Positions 37,744 through 46,676 of a stretch of DNA of 64,000 bases are shown here, piece by piece; position 1 is the stretch's first letter, and each line of letters starts with the position of its first letter. Origin of the DNA: an uncultured Arenicella sp. GTDB lineage: Bacteria; Pseudomonadota; Gammaproteobacteria; Arenicellales; Arenicellaceae. The stretch is taken from positions 1 to 64,000 of the forward strand of contig CANMNN010000003.1 of assembly GCA_947499305.1 (NCBI GenBank), written 5' to 3'. Under the pieces are notes generated by a model, which saw only the letters and a list, made by a program, of their open reading frames with translations, had not been told where the DNA came from and ran no database searches. The position numbers were made by a program, and so were the translations under genes.

Positions 37744-39056
37744 CCAAACTTTGATTTTCGCAGCGGCCGTAGAAGCAAACTAAGTACAAATATCAGAGCT
37801 GCGCTAACTGCGAAGGCCGGAAATAGCACAGCCAAAATAACGATAGCGATAAGGACGAATTTATCTGCTTGGAAACCAATCGGAGGCTTAGGTAGGCCAA
37901 GTTCGCCTTTTGGTTTGCGCAGAAAATAGGAGATCAATGAGGCTAGAATTGCCACAAAGAACGTCATCGCCACCAAGAGCACTGCTACCAAATTTGCTAT
38001 GCCATACTCGCCTTGATGCAGGCGCATGAATACTTGTCGAAGTTCCATCAAGATTCCGACTTGCTGCCAAGTCAAAGCCTTGATCAGTTCGCCTGAATAT
38101 TGATCAATATGCAGAACCTGTTGCTGCTCAAGCCAAAACGCTCTATTCGAAACACTGAATACACCCTTGTTGTCTTGTGGCAGTTTGATTGTGAGCGTGC
38201 CTTCTAGGTTTTTATCGTTGGCAATTTCAATAACCTTGTCTAGCGCCAACGGGGTTTGCTTCTCGCTGGTGACTTTTGAACTTAAACCTTTGGCGTTTCT
38301 CCAGTGCTTTGGGTACCCCGTGTCGGTTTGTTTTTGAACCCATTTTAGGTTGTCGCCAAACAACTCTGTCCAAGGCATACCGCCGGCTAAAATGATCAGC
38401 ATGAAAATACTCATCCAAAAAGCGAGAACACTGTGCATGTCGCGCCAGAAAGTTCTTTTACCGTTTTTTGTGCGTACAGTGAATAGACCGCCCTTCTGAA
38501 TTGAACCGCGTTTATCTACAAATGATCGAGTCGGCCACCAAATGTAAATGCCTGTTATTGCAAGCACGATAAACCAGCTGGCAACTAGTTCAACAACGAG
38601 CGTGCCTACCTTGCCGAGCAATAGCTCGCCATGCAGTTTTCGTACCGTATACATCAAGCTTTCGGGTTGCTTAAAGGTACCGCTAACCTCATTGTTATAT
38701 GGGTTCACATAGACAAGGTTACGCGCATGCGCTTTGGCGTGTTGACGAAATTGAGTTGCTTGTCGCTCGTTAGTTGTTAGGGTCACGCTCATAATCGGGT
38801 GATCACTGAAGTCTTGAGCCGTTTCCAGTTGAGCTTGATATGACGCCGTGCTTATCGAACTGTCCACGTCGACAAAGCGAGCATCTTGGTATCTATAATC
38901 GTTGTAGTTGTCTTTGAACAAATAGATAGAGCCAGTGACACAAAGCATGGCCATTACCGGCAAGCAGAGCAAGCCCGCAATAACATGCCATTTCCACAGC
39001 CATTGCCTTAAGTTTCTTGGATTGGGATCTTTTGATATACGCATTATTCGGCTCAC
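37740..39056 (-). CDS. PepSY-associated membrane protein (siderophore-reductase-like)
   Basis: 438 residues. N-terminal helix (WHVIAGLLCLPVMAMLCVTG), periplasmic PepSY-like segments (VRKLHGELLLGKVGTLVVEL, LTIKLPQDNKGVFSVSNRAF), and further helices with histidines (GIYIWWPT, WRDMHSVLAFWMSIFML), ending in two more helices. This family is usually coded beside TonB-dependent receptors and is thought to reduce ferric siderophores or handle metals at the inner membrane. Its ATG overlaps the stop of the TonB receptor gene, so the two are coupled. Confidence 0.85.
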   Translation of the reverse strand: MSRIMRISKDPNPRNLRQWLWKWHVIAGLLCLPVMAMLCVTGSIYLFKDNYNDYRYQDARFVDVDSSISTASYQAQLETAQDFSDHPIMSVTLTTNERQATQFRQHAKAHARNLVYVNPYNNEVSGTFKQPESLMYTVRKLHGELLLGKVGTLVVELVASWFIVLAITGIYIWWPTRSFVDKRGSIQKGGLFTVRTKNGKRTFWRDMHSVLAFWMSIFMLIILAGGMPWTELFGDNLKWVQKQTDTGYPKHWRNAKGLSSKVTSEKQTPLALDKVIEIANDKNLEGTLTIKLPQDNKGVFSVSNRAFWLEQQQVLHIDQYSGELIKALTWQQVGILMELRQVFMRLHQGEYGIANLVAVLLVAMTFFVAILASLISYFLRKPKGELGLPKPPIGFQADKFVLIAIVILAVLFPAFAVSAALIFVLSLLLRPLRKSKFG

Positions 39057-41074
39057 TAAAATTGGTACGAAACGCCAGCGTAGTAGCTGCGTCCATCAAT
39101 GGTTCTAAAGCTCAATGCACCGCGTCGGAAAGTCGCCCGGTCCTCTAGAGTGTCACTGATGTTCAACACATTGAGCCAAACTCGCCAGCGTTCTTGGTGG
39201 TATGTGAGTCTTAGGTTGATGCGCTCGTCGCGAGTGAATTTTCCCAATTCAGAGTTAGCGTCATCTGAGAAATAGCTTGAGTAAAAATCTCCTTCAAGTT
39301 CGGCGGTTAGGTTATCTATTGGCTCCCATGCTAAGCGAATATTTGCATGATGCTTCGGCGATCGAGCAAGTTGATTGCCGCTAAAATCATCATTCGCCCC
39401 CGGTGCGCTTTGCACGAATGTATCAAAGCGATTATCGGCATAGGTATGGGTTAAACCCAGGCGCCAATTCGCATTTTTAGGCGCATACTCAATTACCGAT
39501 TCTAAGCCTTTAACTGTGACTTGGCCGGCATTGGTGGTGAGCTCAAATTCATCGCCATTGGTGTTGATAAATTCTTGAGTGACTAGGTAGTTATCAATTT
39601 GATTCTGGTAGTACGAGCTATCGTAAGCCCAGCTCCCCCAGGTACCGCGAATGCCAATCTCTAGATTTTGCGCTTCTTCTTGGTCTAGATTCGGGTTGCC
39701 GTTATCGGCATCAAATAGGTCATCAAGGTCCGGCGCATAGTAACCATCTGAAACTGATGCCCATAGTTGTGTGTTCTCTGATATTCGATAGTTAAGGCCA
39801 AATTTCGGCGCGAGTTCGTCAAAACCTGCTTCTAAACCACCATCTAGATCAGAACGCAGAGAGATGTCTTCATAGCGCGCCCCGGCGGTCACGCTCAATT
39901 TTTGTGTAATATTCGCGTGGTATTGAACAAAGTAGGCGTCAATGTCGAGCTCGGTTTCAAAGCTAGTGAACGGACCGATTAAGCTAATATCGCTTCGGCC
40001 GAATGCATCGGTAGCGATGTCACCGCGGTAGCGATCAAAGCCGATCGTGAGCGAGCCAGAACCGATATGATGTCGGTAATCCGCTTTAATACTGAGTGCA
40101 TCGTCGTTTTCGCCTTGCGGACCGCGAAACCGTGATAAGCCAATGGTGTCTTGGTTGCGCTGCAAAACTACTGCATTGAGTTCTCCATAATTGAGAATAT
40201 GCTCCAAAGCCAGCGACGCTGTATTTTGTTCCAGATCAGTTGCTGAGCTTAAGCTCCCCGCTTGTCGGCGGTCTTGGCTAATCTGTTCGGCGCTTAAATC
40301 GCCTCGAAATACCGTGTCTTCTTCAAATCGTTCTAGACGCGCTGTAAATTTTGTTTGATCACCAAGTTGGTAAACCAGCTTAAGACTTGCCGCATCACGA
40401 TCATTTTGTGTGCCTTCACGTAAGCCTTCTAAGCGTCGATTATTGACGTTTAGCGCATAGCCGAGGTTGCCGAACTTAGACGAAAAATCGAGCCCAAAGC
40501 GCTGACGGTTAAAGTTCCCCAGTTCGGCGCTGACACGGCTTTGAGATTCTTCTGGGATATCGCGCGTTACCACATTGACTACACCACCGAAGACGTTGTT
40601 GGGGTAAAGCGCAGATGTTTGCCCTTTGATTACCTCTACACGCTGAATATCGAAGGTGTTAACGCGGTCTAATCGCTGTGTGGCGCCTTCATAGGGACTT
40701 TCTATTGGAACGCCGTCAACGAAAGCGAGAGTGTAACTTTTACCGCCATTCGGAATTCGTAGGTTTCGAACCTGTGTTTCGCCCGGTATTCGGTCTAACA
40801 ATTCGTCAGGGTCGACAAAGCGAATGCGCTCGATCTCCGTTTGGCCTACAACATGTGCGTTAAAAGGTAGGTTTTTTAAATTGATTCCCGCTAAGTCCGC
40901 ACCTTCCGAAATAGGAGCGCCGAGTACGGTGATGGTTTCAATTTGTTTGTCGTTAGTGATCGGTTCACGCTCTCGCAATGTTTGCGCAGAGGCGGTTTCG
41001 ATAAGGCTTAAATTGGCGGCACTGATGACCAATGCGATTCTAAGTGTTGCCAAATAGTCGATTTTATTTGTCAT
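39056..41074 (-). CDS. TonB-dependent outer-membrane receptor
   Basis: 672 residues. Signal peptide to about residue 30 (SAANLSLIETASAQ), TonB-box-like QIETITVLGAP, plug domain (LPFNAHVVGQTEIER, GVVNVVTRDIPEE) and a 22-strand barrel ending in an aromatic-rich strand with C-terminal F (YYAGVSYQF). The substrate may be a ferric siderophore or copper; the coupled PepSY gene argues for siderophore, the DUF2946-like gene upstream for copper. No clear Fur box was seen. Confidence 0.9.
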   Translation of the reverse strand: MTNKIDYLATLRIALVISAANLSLIETASAQTLREREPITNDKQIETITVLGAPISEGADLAGINLKNLPFNAHVVGQTEIERIRFVDPDELLDRIPGETQVRNLRIPNGGKSYTLAFVDGVPIESPYEGATQRLDRVNTFDIQRVEVIKGQTSALYPNNVFGGVVNVVTRDIPEESQSRVSAELGNFNRQRFGLDFSSKFGNLGYALNVNNRRLEGLREGTQNDRDAASLKLVYQLGDQTKFTARLERFEEDTVFRGDLSAEQISQDRRQAGSLSSATDLEQNTASLALEHILNYGELNAVVLQRNQDTIGLSRFRGPQGENDDALSIKADYRHHIGSGSLTIGFDRYRGDIATDAFGRSDISLIGPFTSFETELDIDAYFVQYHANITQKLSVTAGARYEDISLRSDLDGGLEAGFDELAPKFGLNYRISENTQLWASVSDGYYAPDLDDLFDADNGNPNLDQEEAQNLEIGIRGTWGSWAYDSSYYQNQIDNYLVTQEFINTNGDEFELTTNAGQVTVKGLESVIEYAPKNANWRLGLTHTYADNRFDTFVQSAPGANDDFSGNQLARSPKHHANIRLAWEPIDNLTAELEGDFYSSYFSDDANSELGKFTRDERINLRLTYHQERWRVWLNVLNISDTLEDRATFRRGALSFRTIDGRSYYAGVSYQF

Positions 41075-41214
41075 GGTTCTCTCAAGACTTAAGCCATGAC
41101 GTGCACATTAGAACGAAATGGATTTAGCCAAAACTAAAAAGTAAACGTGGAGAGCCGCGGGGAGCGCAAGCGTCTAAGGCTTTCGCGGGCGGCTAGAGTT
41201 GGTTGACGTGTAGT

Positions 41215-41586
41215 TTAGTGAGAGAAAACCGGTGGAGCGCGGCTTGCAGATAGCGCAAAGCGTTCGCGCTGGAAAAGGGTAATGTCGTTAGCGAGCAATA
41301 GAAGATTGCTTGCCTGCTTTGAGAAAGTGATCGGGGCGGCCGAGCTGAATAAGTCGGCAGGTGAGTCGTCATTGTGCGGAAACAAGCAGGTTTGGCAATG
41401 CTCTTGTGCTTGCTCGACAGTATTGCCGTCTTGTTCGACGTTAACCCATTGATAACCTTGCGAGGTGCAAAGCAGCATGCCGTCTTGGCCTACCGAGCTG
41501 GCCATAGCCGACGACGTCATCGCATTAAATAATAATGCGAACATCACCAAATAGATGGTGTGAAGTTGTCGAGCAGATTTTTTCAT
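41215..41586 (-). CDS. DUF2946-like small exported protein
   Basis: 123 residues from ATG 41586 (MKKSARQLHTIYLVMFALLF, then NAMTSSAMAS: a signal peptide). The frame is open to 41661, but that start would be TTG with a hydrophilic leader. Cysteines in MLLCTSQGYQWV and EHCQTCLF and the ending RAPPVFSH match the pattern of DUF2946 proteins, which are often found beside TonB receptors and copper genes. 140 bp upstream of the receptor gene and in the same direction. Function unknown; metal binding is a guess from the CxxC. Confidence 0.65.
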   Translation of the reverse strand: MKKSARQLHTIYLVMFALLFNAMTSSAMASSVGQDGMLLCTSQGYQWVNVEQDGNTVEQAQEHCQTCLFPHNDDSPADLFSSAAPITFSKQASNLLLLANDITLFQRERFALSASRAPPVFSH

Positions 41587-41868
41587 CAAATGACGTTGGG
41601 AAGCAGTTTTAGTCTCGATATCTAAGTTTACTAGTTTCTGTTTTAAATATTTGGCGTACAAATGTCAAATAATGCAGCTTTTTCACTAGAATGACCGAAG
41701 CGTCGCTAATCTAACCCGCTACCTCAATTCGCTCAAGGCTTGAAACGTTGTCTATATGAATTTTAATTAGATAGCATTTAATTTAATGATGTTGAATCTA
41801 AATCGGCACTATGTGCATCTAACCATTAGAACAGTACATTCTGGCAATTACTTTTACGGAGAATAAAA

Positions 41869-42666
41869 ATGAGAACATTAGGTATTTTATTGGCGGCGTC
41901 GGCGCTTGCCTTTACGGCGATGAGCTTTTCAAACGATGGTTTTTCGAAGTCTAAGAATGAAGTTATTGAGGAATCGTTTCGAGTAGGCGAGGGCGGCACA
42001 CTCAAAATTGAGACAGATTCTGGCGCGATTCAGGTTGTGTCGCATAACAGCGATACGGTTGATGTCCGCGTTGAGCGTAAAGGGAAGTCTCGCGAAAATA
42101 TGACCATTAGCTTTGACCATGATGGTGATGATGTGCGCGTCAAAGGCGATAAGAAGGGCATTGGGGTATTTAACTGGGGCAGCAGTTCTGTGAAGTTTAT
42201 CGTAAAAGTGCCAAACCGCTACAATGTTGACCTCGATACTAGCGGAGGTTCTATTGTCATCGCCGCTTTGATTGGTGAAGTTGAAGCTTATACGTCTGGT
42301 GGCTCGATCAAGCTAGGCAAAATTGTTGGCGACGTAAATGTGAAAACCTCTGGAGGCTCAATCAAGGTTGACGATGTTGCAGGCGCGATTAACGCCAAGA
42401 CATCGGGCGGTAGCATTCGAATTAGCATGTCTCGCCAGCCTGAGCACGACAGCAAGCTAAGTACTTCGGGTGGCAGTGTTACCGCGTATTTGAAGTCTGA
42501 TATTGCCGTTGATCTATCGGCTAGCACCAGTGGTGGTCGTGTATCTAGTGACTTCAATGTTGATGGTTCAGTACGCAGAACAAGTATTGACGGTGAAATC
42601 AACGGCGGCGGTCCCAAATTGGTGCTTCGCACATCGGGCGGCAGTGTTCGAGTTGAGAAGCTTTAA
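41869..42666 (+). CDS. Exported DUF4097-like beta-repeat protein
   Basis: 265 residues with a signal peptide (MRTLGILLAASALAFTAMS). The rest is a repetitive beta structure with TSGG(S/R) recurring seven times between ~residues 124 and 261 (for example AYTSGGSIKL, VKTSGGSIKV, AKTSGGSIRI), each repeat 15-30 residues. This is the DUF4097/head-GIN adhesin-like beta-solenoid pattern. Location periplasmic or surface; function unknown. Convergent with the sortase gene (23 bp gap). Confidence 0.75.
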   Translation: MRTLGILLAASALAFTAMSFSNDGFSKSKNEVIEESFRVGEGGTLKIETDSGAIQVVSHNSDTVDVRVERKGKSRENMTISFDHDGDDVRVKGDKKGIGVFNWGSSSVKFIVKVPNRYNVDLDTSGGSIVIAALIGEVEAYTSGGSIKLGKIVGDVNVKTSGGSIKVDDVAGAINAKTSGGSIRISMSRQPEHDSKLSTSGGSVTAYLKSDIAVDLSASTSGGRVSSDFNVDGSVRRTSIDGEINGGGPKLVLRTSGGSVRVEKL

Positions 42667-42689
42667 ACTAACTGATAATCCAAAGCCGA

Positions 42690-43322
42690 TTAAAGATCGA
42701 CTTTCTGTGCATTAACGATATAGCGCAAAGGACCACCAGGTACAAAACCGTCGAATGGGTAGCAGGTAATCAAGCTCAATAAGTCTTCGTCTTGCAGTAA
42801 TAGATCTTGCGAGCTTGTATCTAAAATGACGCTGTCGATCACGCGGTAGCGAACAGTGGTCGATTGATGATTGGTGGTCTCAATAATGTCGCCGGCTTTA
42901 AGATCTTGAATAAATTCAAAATGCGAATCTCGATGCCCGGCAATCATTACGTGGCCTTGTTCCGATACATTGGCACTGGCGTTTAAATGGCCCGGGCCAA
43001 AGGCTAGGGATTGGCCTGAATCGTCTTGCATCACATATAAGGCCTTATCAAGGCGTTTAACTTCGAGTTTCGCGATTGCTTTAGTGTCAGCCCACCACCA
43101 CGGTTTTGGTGGTGGGCTGGCTGCGGTGCGTTGCTGCCAAGAGTGCGCGATAAGTCCTTGCGCGACAACTGCTTTAGCATCCATGTAGAGCCCTTGAGCC
43201 AGCAACATTGCTCCGCCTAAAAAGAGCGCTGGGTTGATCAGTCGTTTCACGTTTAATCGAACTAGCACTACCCATACTCGCTTGATAAACGTTATTGAAT
43301 TACCACTACCCAGAACGCCCAT
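42690..43322 (-). CDS. Class GN sortase (marine proteobacterial type)
   Basis: 210 residues from ATG 43322. One N-terminal membrane helix (NPALFLGGAMLLAQGLYMD) and the sortase domain with H130 (MIAGHRDSHFEF), C187 (LITCYPF) and R200 (GGPLRYIVNA), the catalytic triad. A transpeptidase of the inner membrane facing the periplasm, dedicated to the protein encoded just upstream. Start choice: the frame is open back to 43418, inside a 265-bp inverted-repeat element; ATG 43322 is the first ATG outside it and has GGAGG 9 bp upstream, supplied by the element's terminal repeat. A GTG after ~20 codons is also possible. Confidence 0.88.
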   Translation of the reverse strand: MGVLGSGNSITFIKRVWVVLVRLNVKRLINPALFLGGAMLLAQGLYMDAKAVVAQGLIAHSWQQRTAASPPPKPWWWADTKAIAKLEVKRLDKALYVMQDDSGQSLAFGPGHLNASANVSEQGHVMIAGHRDSHFEFIQDLKAGDIIETTNHQSTTVRYRVIDSVILDTSSQDLLLQDEDLLSLITCYPFDGFVPGGPLRYIVNAQKVDL

Positions 43323-43326
43323 ACTG

Positions 43327-43591
43327 AGGAACCTCCGATTGTTTGTAGATGATCTCTGCATGATCTTTAAGCGTGTAGCGACTAGGCGCCGTTCGAAATG
43401 AATGGTCGCTCCCTTCATGAGAAAGGCAACAACGTCGGTGCGCGCTTAAAGACATGCCCTTTGGGGCTCTCAAGCTTTCCCGCATTCTTCGTTGTTGTTT
43501 TTTGGCGTGACCCGCCATGCCTTCAAAAAAACGCCTTGATTGCGAAAAAGCTTGAGAGCCAGAGATTGTCTACAAACAATCGGAGGTTCCT
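43327..43591. mobile_element. MITE-like inverted-repeat element, 265 bp
   Basis: Ends are a 23-bp perfect inverted repeat, AGGAACCTCCGATTGTTTG plus TAGA at 43327-43349 and its complement at 43569-43591. With two mismatches the repeat extends to 32 bp (43327-43358 / 43560-43591). Inside is a second inverted repeat, GGCTCTCAAGCTTT (43465-43478) and AAAGCTTGAGAGCC (43547-43560). No transposase is present and I could not find an obvious target-site duplication. It sits exactly between the sortase gene and its target gene, extending the reading frame of the target. I found no second copy in this window. Confidence 0.7.
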
Positions 43592-45800
43592 TTACCCCTT
43601 GATCGCTTGCCCCACGCAGCGAATCGGTAGTTAAGTGAGTTCTTTTGCCAATCAATTTGAATGAACGTTTGCGCCCAATAAAACTGATCAGTATCAACAG
43701 TACGCCCAGCATACTCAGTAAGCTCGCTGGCGTTGCGGTTTGTGGCACCTTCATGGTGGTACCTTTAGGCATTAAGTTAGGCACGTTCTTAGATTTTGAC
43801 TTTAATGTGTCAGGTCGAGTCGGAGTTTTGTCTACTGCAACAAAGGCGGTGAACTTTGTGAGAATGTGATGCTTGATACCGAGCTCAGTTACCACGGGCT
43901 TTATTGTTGTTAGCGGTTCTTCACCGGTATGCAATTTATCCATCAAGGTATCCACTTTTTTGCGAGCCCATACCGTGTCTAGATTGTCACTGTCTTTGTT
44001 TCCACTAGAGCTGCCTAAGCTTAAGGATTGCGACCATGGAGTATTCAGCATTGAACCTTGAACTTGTGCGCTATTAATTGGCGAGCTTGAACGAACTAAT
44101 ACTGTTAAGGGTTCACCGGCGTAAAGATCAGGCAGGCGGCTTGGATACTGTTCTATCTTGCCTGCGCTGCTAGGCCAATCGATGGCCAGGTCACGTAACA
44201 CCGGTTTTGTGATTTTGTCGAATAGCGTGGCCATTTTGCTTTGCACTTGATTGGTATCACGAATGTAAGTGTAGGTGCCGCGACCAAATTTTGCGGCTTT
44301 GCTCATAAAGAATGCATTTGGCGCGCTTCCAATGCCTACGGTGAATAAGCGAGTGTTAGCCAGATCTTGATCGATGATTTTGAAAAGCTCGGCTTCATTG
44401 CCAATTGCACCATCAGTAATGAAAATCACTTGCCGTAAGTAGTTCGGATCTTCGGCGGTGTTTAAGGCGAACTTTAATGCGCCCGTCATCTCAGTGCCGC
44501 CGTCCGCTCTTAAGTTGTCGACCATTTGTTTTGCGCTTTGTATGTGGTCGAAGCTGGCCGCTTGGCTTTGTGAGTAAAGCGTTCGGTAGGTGCTATCGAA
44601 GTCAACAATATTAAACTTGTCACTTGGACTGAGGCGTGCGAGCGCGTCATGCAGCGCTTGCTTAGCCTGTTGCATGGGCTGACCGCCCATTGAACCCGAT
44701 GAGTCGACAATAAAGGTTACGTCGCGTGGCAGCGATAAGGACACGCTGGTTGTTGGTGGCGCCAACATCATCATGGTGAAGTATTCCTTGTCAGTTGAGC
44801 TCAGTGCTAACTCTTGCTGAAACATCGCAGCCTTTGGTGCTGTGCCCAATATCGGCTGCCACATGAGTACTAAATCGCGATCCATTAACTCGTGGCCGTT
44901 GGCCAGTTCTACTTTGACTTCTTGTGCAGAGCCACCACTAAAATTGCTGCTGATTGGATGAGTGGAACTGCTTACCTGTTGTAGGTCTAGGCCCACTTTT
45001 AGAGACAAGAGCAAACTGAAGCGATGAGATGTTTGATCACTGAGACTGTGTGCTTGTGGCGGTGTAATATCACTAGCGTCAGGCACGCGAAAAGTATTGT
45101 TAGCCCAGCCATTACCTGTATTAATTTCGACATTATTGCCTCTTTGTTGCTCGGAGTTGGTATTGCTGTTTAAATCTTTTTCTAATTGGCGTTGCGCGTT
45201 CTCATCAAGCCTGATTGATTCTGTCGAGCCGTTTGCAACGTAGCGTGGTGTGAGTGTGGTTGGCATGGTCAGACTGAAAACATCATCTTTATAGACCACC
45301 GTGTCGATAAAACTAATGTTGGCAATGATTTGCTCTTGCGGCCCAATGTTGGCCACCGCGATGCTGAAAAGATTCGGCCTATGCTGCTGTAAAAGGCCTG
45401 CTTTTTTGCCTTCGCGTTTTGCTTTTTCAAAGGTGCGTTTGGCTTGCTCTTTCTCTTTGATTTCGCCCTTGATGATTCGTTCGCCTATTTGAATTGTTAA
45501 GCTGTCTACTGCGGCGCCTTCTGGCAGAGGGAATACGTAACGGCCGTTTAACCATTGATCGCTGTCGTTGCGAAAGGTTTGCTTGACCTTGATGGTCGCG
45601 AGCATGCCATTAACCTCGCCACTGATCGCGGTGTCTAATAGTAGTGCGCTTGTGACATTGCCACCTTGGTCGCGAAGCTCCAGCTCGCCCGCTGAGTTGT
45701 TTGCATTTGCGTGCATTGTTGCCAGCAAGCTCATAAGGGCAAGGCTAAATGCGAAAGCCGATTTAATAGATGCTAGAGCTAATTTGATAAATGGTTTCAT
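43470..45800 (-). CDS. Marine proteobacterial sortase target protein (VIT + VWA domains)
   Basis: 776 residues. Signal peptide (ALASIKSAFAFSLALMSLLA, then TMHANA), VIT domain (~45-180: NGRYVFPLPEGAAVDSLTIQ, EKEQAKRTFEKAKREGKKAG), VWA domain with MIDAS DSSGS from D366, and a C-terminal sorting signal: VPQTATPAS (P686), hydrophobic helix LLSMLGVLLILISFI, then RKR. This is the inter-alpha-trypsin-inhibitor-like protein dedicated to the class GN sortase. Odd: after the RKR tail the frame continues, and residues ~737-776 are coded by the inverted-repeat element, so the original stop has been lost. The long cytoplasmic tail should not prevent sorting in principle. Confidence 0.9.
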   Translation of the reverse strand: MKPFIKLALASIKSAFAFSLALMSLLATMHANANNSAGELELRDQGGNVTSALLLDTAISGEVNGMLATIKVKQTFRNDSDQWLNGRYVFPLPEGAAVDSLTIQIGERIIKGEIKEKEQAKRTFEKAKREGKKAGLLQQHRPNLFSIAVANIGPQEQIIANISFIDTVVYKDDVFSLTMPTTLTPRYVANGSTESIRLDENAQRQLEKDLNSNTNSEQQRGNNVEINTGNGWANNTFRVPDASDITPPQAHSLSDQTSHRFSLLLSLKVGLDLQQVSSSTHPISSNFSGGSAQEVKVELANGHELMDRDLVLMWQPILGTAPKAAMFQQELALSSTDKEYFTMMMLAPPTTSVSLSLPRDVTFIVDSSGSMGGQPMQQAKQALHDALARLSPSDKFNIVDFDSTYRTLYSQSQAASFDHIQSAKQMVDNLRADGGTEMTGALKFALNTAEDPNYLRQVIFITDGAIGNEAELFKIIDQDLANTRLFTVGIGSAPNAFFMSKAAKFGRGTYTYIRDTNQVQSKMATLFDKITKPVLRDLAIDWPSSAGKIEQYPSRLPDLYAGEPLTVLVRSSSPINSAQVQGSMLNTPWSQSLSLGSSSGNKDSDNLDTVWARKKVDTLMDKLHTGEEPLTTIKPVVTELGIKHHILTKFTAFVAVDKTPTRPDTLKSKSKNVPNLMPKGTTMKVPQTATPASLLSMLGVLLILISFIGRKRSFKLIGKRTHLTTDSLRGASDQGVKEPPIVCRQSLALKLFRNQGVFLKAWRVTPKNNNEECGKA

Positions 45801-46085
45801 GGTTTACTCAATCTCGTTTTGCGTTAAAGGTGACATCCGTGTCGTAGTACTTCCGATGACCGAACTATGACGCTCTAAAGTGTTACTCGAGTGTTGGCAT
45901 TGTGAAATTGAGTGTTTGCTCTGTGAGTTTGTGTGTGTTGAGTGTGAGCAAAGATTGGTAAAAAAGGGGTAATTACCTTAACTGCTGTTAAACTTTGATG
46001 GTTGGAAAAAATATTTCGTAAACCCATAACCCCTTTTCGAGTTGTTAAACGATAGAGTTAATAAGCCCTCAAATATGGAGTCCCT

Positions 46086-46676
46086 GTGATTCACGCTGTA
46101 TTAATAAATCGCTTTACCCTAAGGATGATGCAAGAAGACGCGTTGATGCAGATCTATGCCAGCGGCGATGCGCGAGCCTTTGAAGAGTTATATCGCCGAC
46201 ATAAAGGCGGAGTATTCTCCTTTTTACGTCGTCAATGCGATAGCTTTGAGGTATGCGAAGAACTGGCTCATGACACCTGGATAGCCGTTATTAGACAAGC
46301 ACTCGCCTATCAATCGAATAACTCTAGCGCGCAGTTTAAAACTTGGCTATATCGAATCGCACATAATCGTCTCGTCGATCATTGGCGAAAGTATGGTAGT
46401 AGCGCAAATGTGTTGTTTGAAGAACTCAGTGACGTGATTGCTAATGACGAATCGACTAATCAACAGCCAGCGATCGAAAGCCATATGCAGCTAGAAGAAC
46501 TACTTTCGAGCTTAGCGACTTTGTCGCCAGAGCAAACTGAGGCAATCTTGTTGAAAATAGAAGGGTTTAGCCATGCCGAAATCGCAGAAATTACCTCGGC
46601 CAAACAAGAAACCGTGAAGAGCCGTTTACGTTACGCGGCGAAACACTTAAAGCTATCAATGGAGTTTTACGCATGA
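46086..46676 (+). CDS. ECF-type RNA polymerase sigma factor
   Basis: 196 residues, GTG start with GGAG 5 bp upstream. Region 2 (FEELYRRHKGGVFSFLRRQ, TWLYRIAHNRLVDHWRKYG) and region 4 (LSPEQTEAILLKIEGFSHAE, TVKSRLRYAAKHLK). Overlaps the next gene by 4 bp (ATGA), the usual arrangement with an anti-sigma factor. Divergent from the sortase-target gene, with a 285-bp shared upstream region. Confidence 0.9.
   Translation: MIHAVLINRFTLRMMQEDALMQIYASGDARAFEELYRRHKGGVFSFLRRQCDSFEVCEELAHDTWIAVIRQALAYQSNNSSAQFKTWLYRIAHNRLVDHWRKYGSSANVLFEELSDVIANDESTNQQPAIESHMQLEELLSSLATLSPEQTEAILLKIEGFSHAEIAEITSAKQETVKSRLRYAAKHLKLSMEFYA

Noticed and set aside
43323-43418. Sortase start at the upstream ATG 43418
   Set aside because: The extra 32 residues are coded by the inverted-repeat element, are hydrophilic and basic, and lie before the normal N-terminal membrane helix; GGAGG plus ATG 43322 is a better start.
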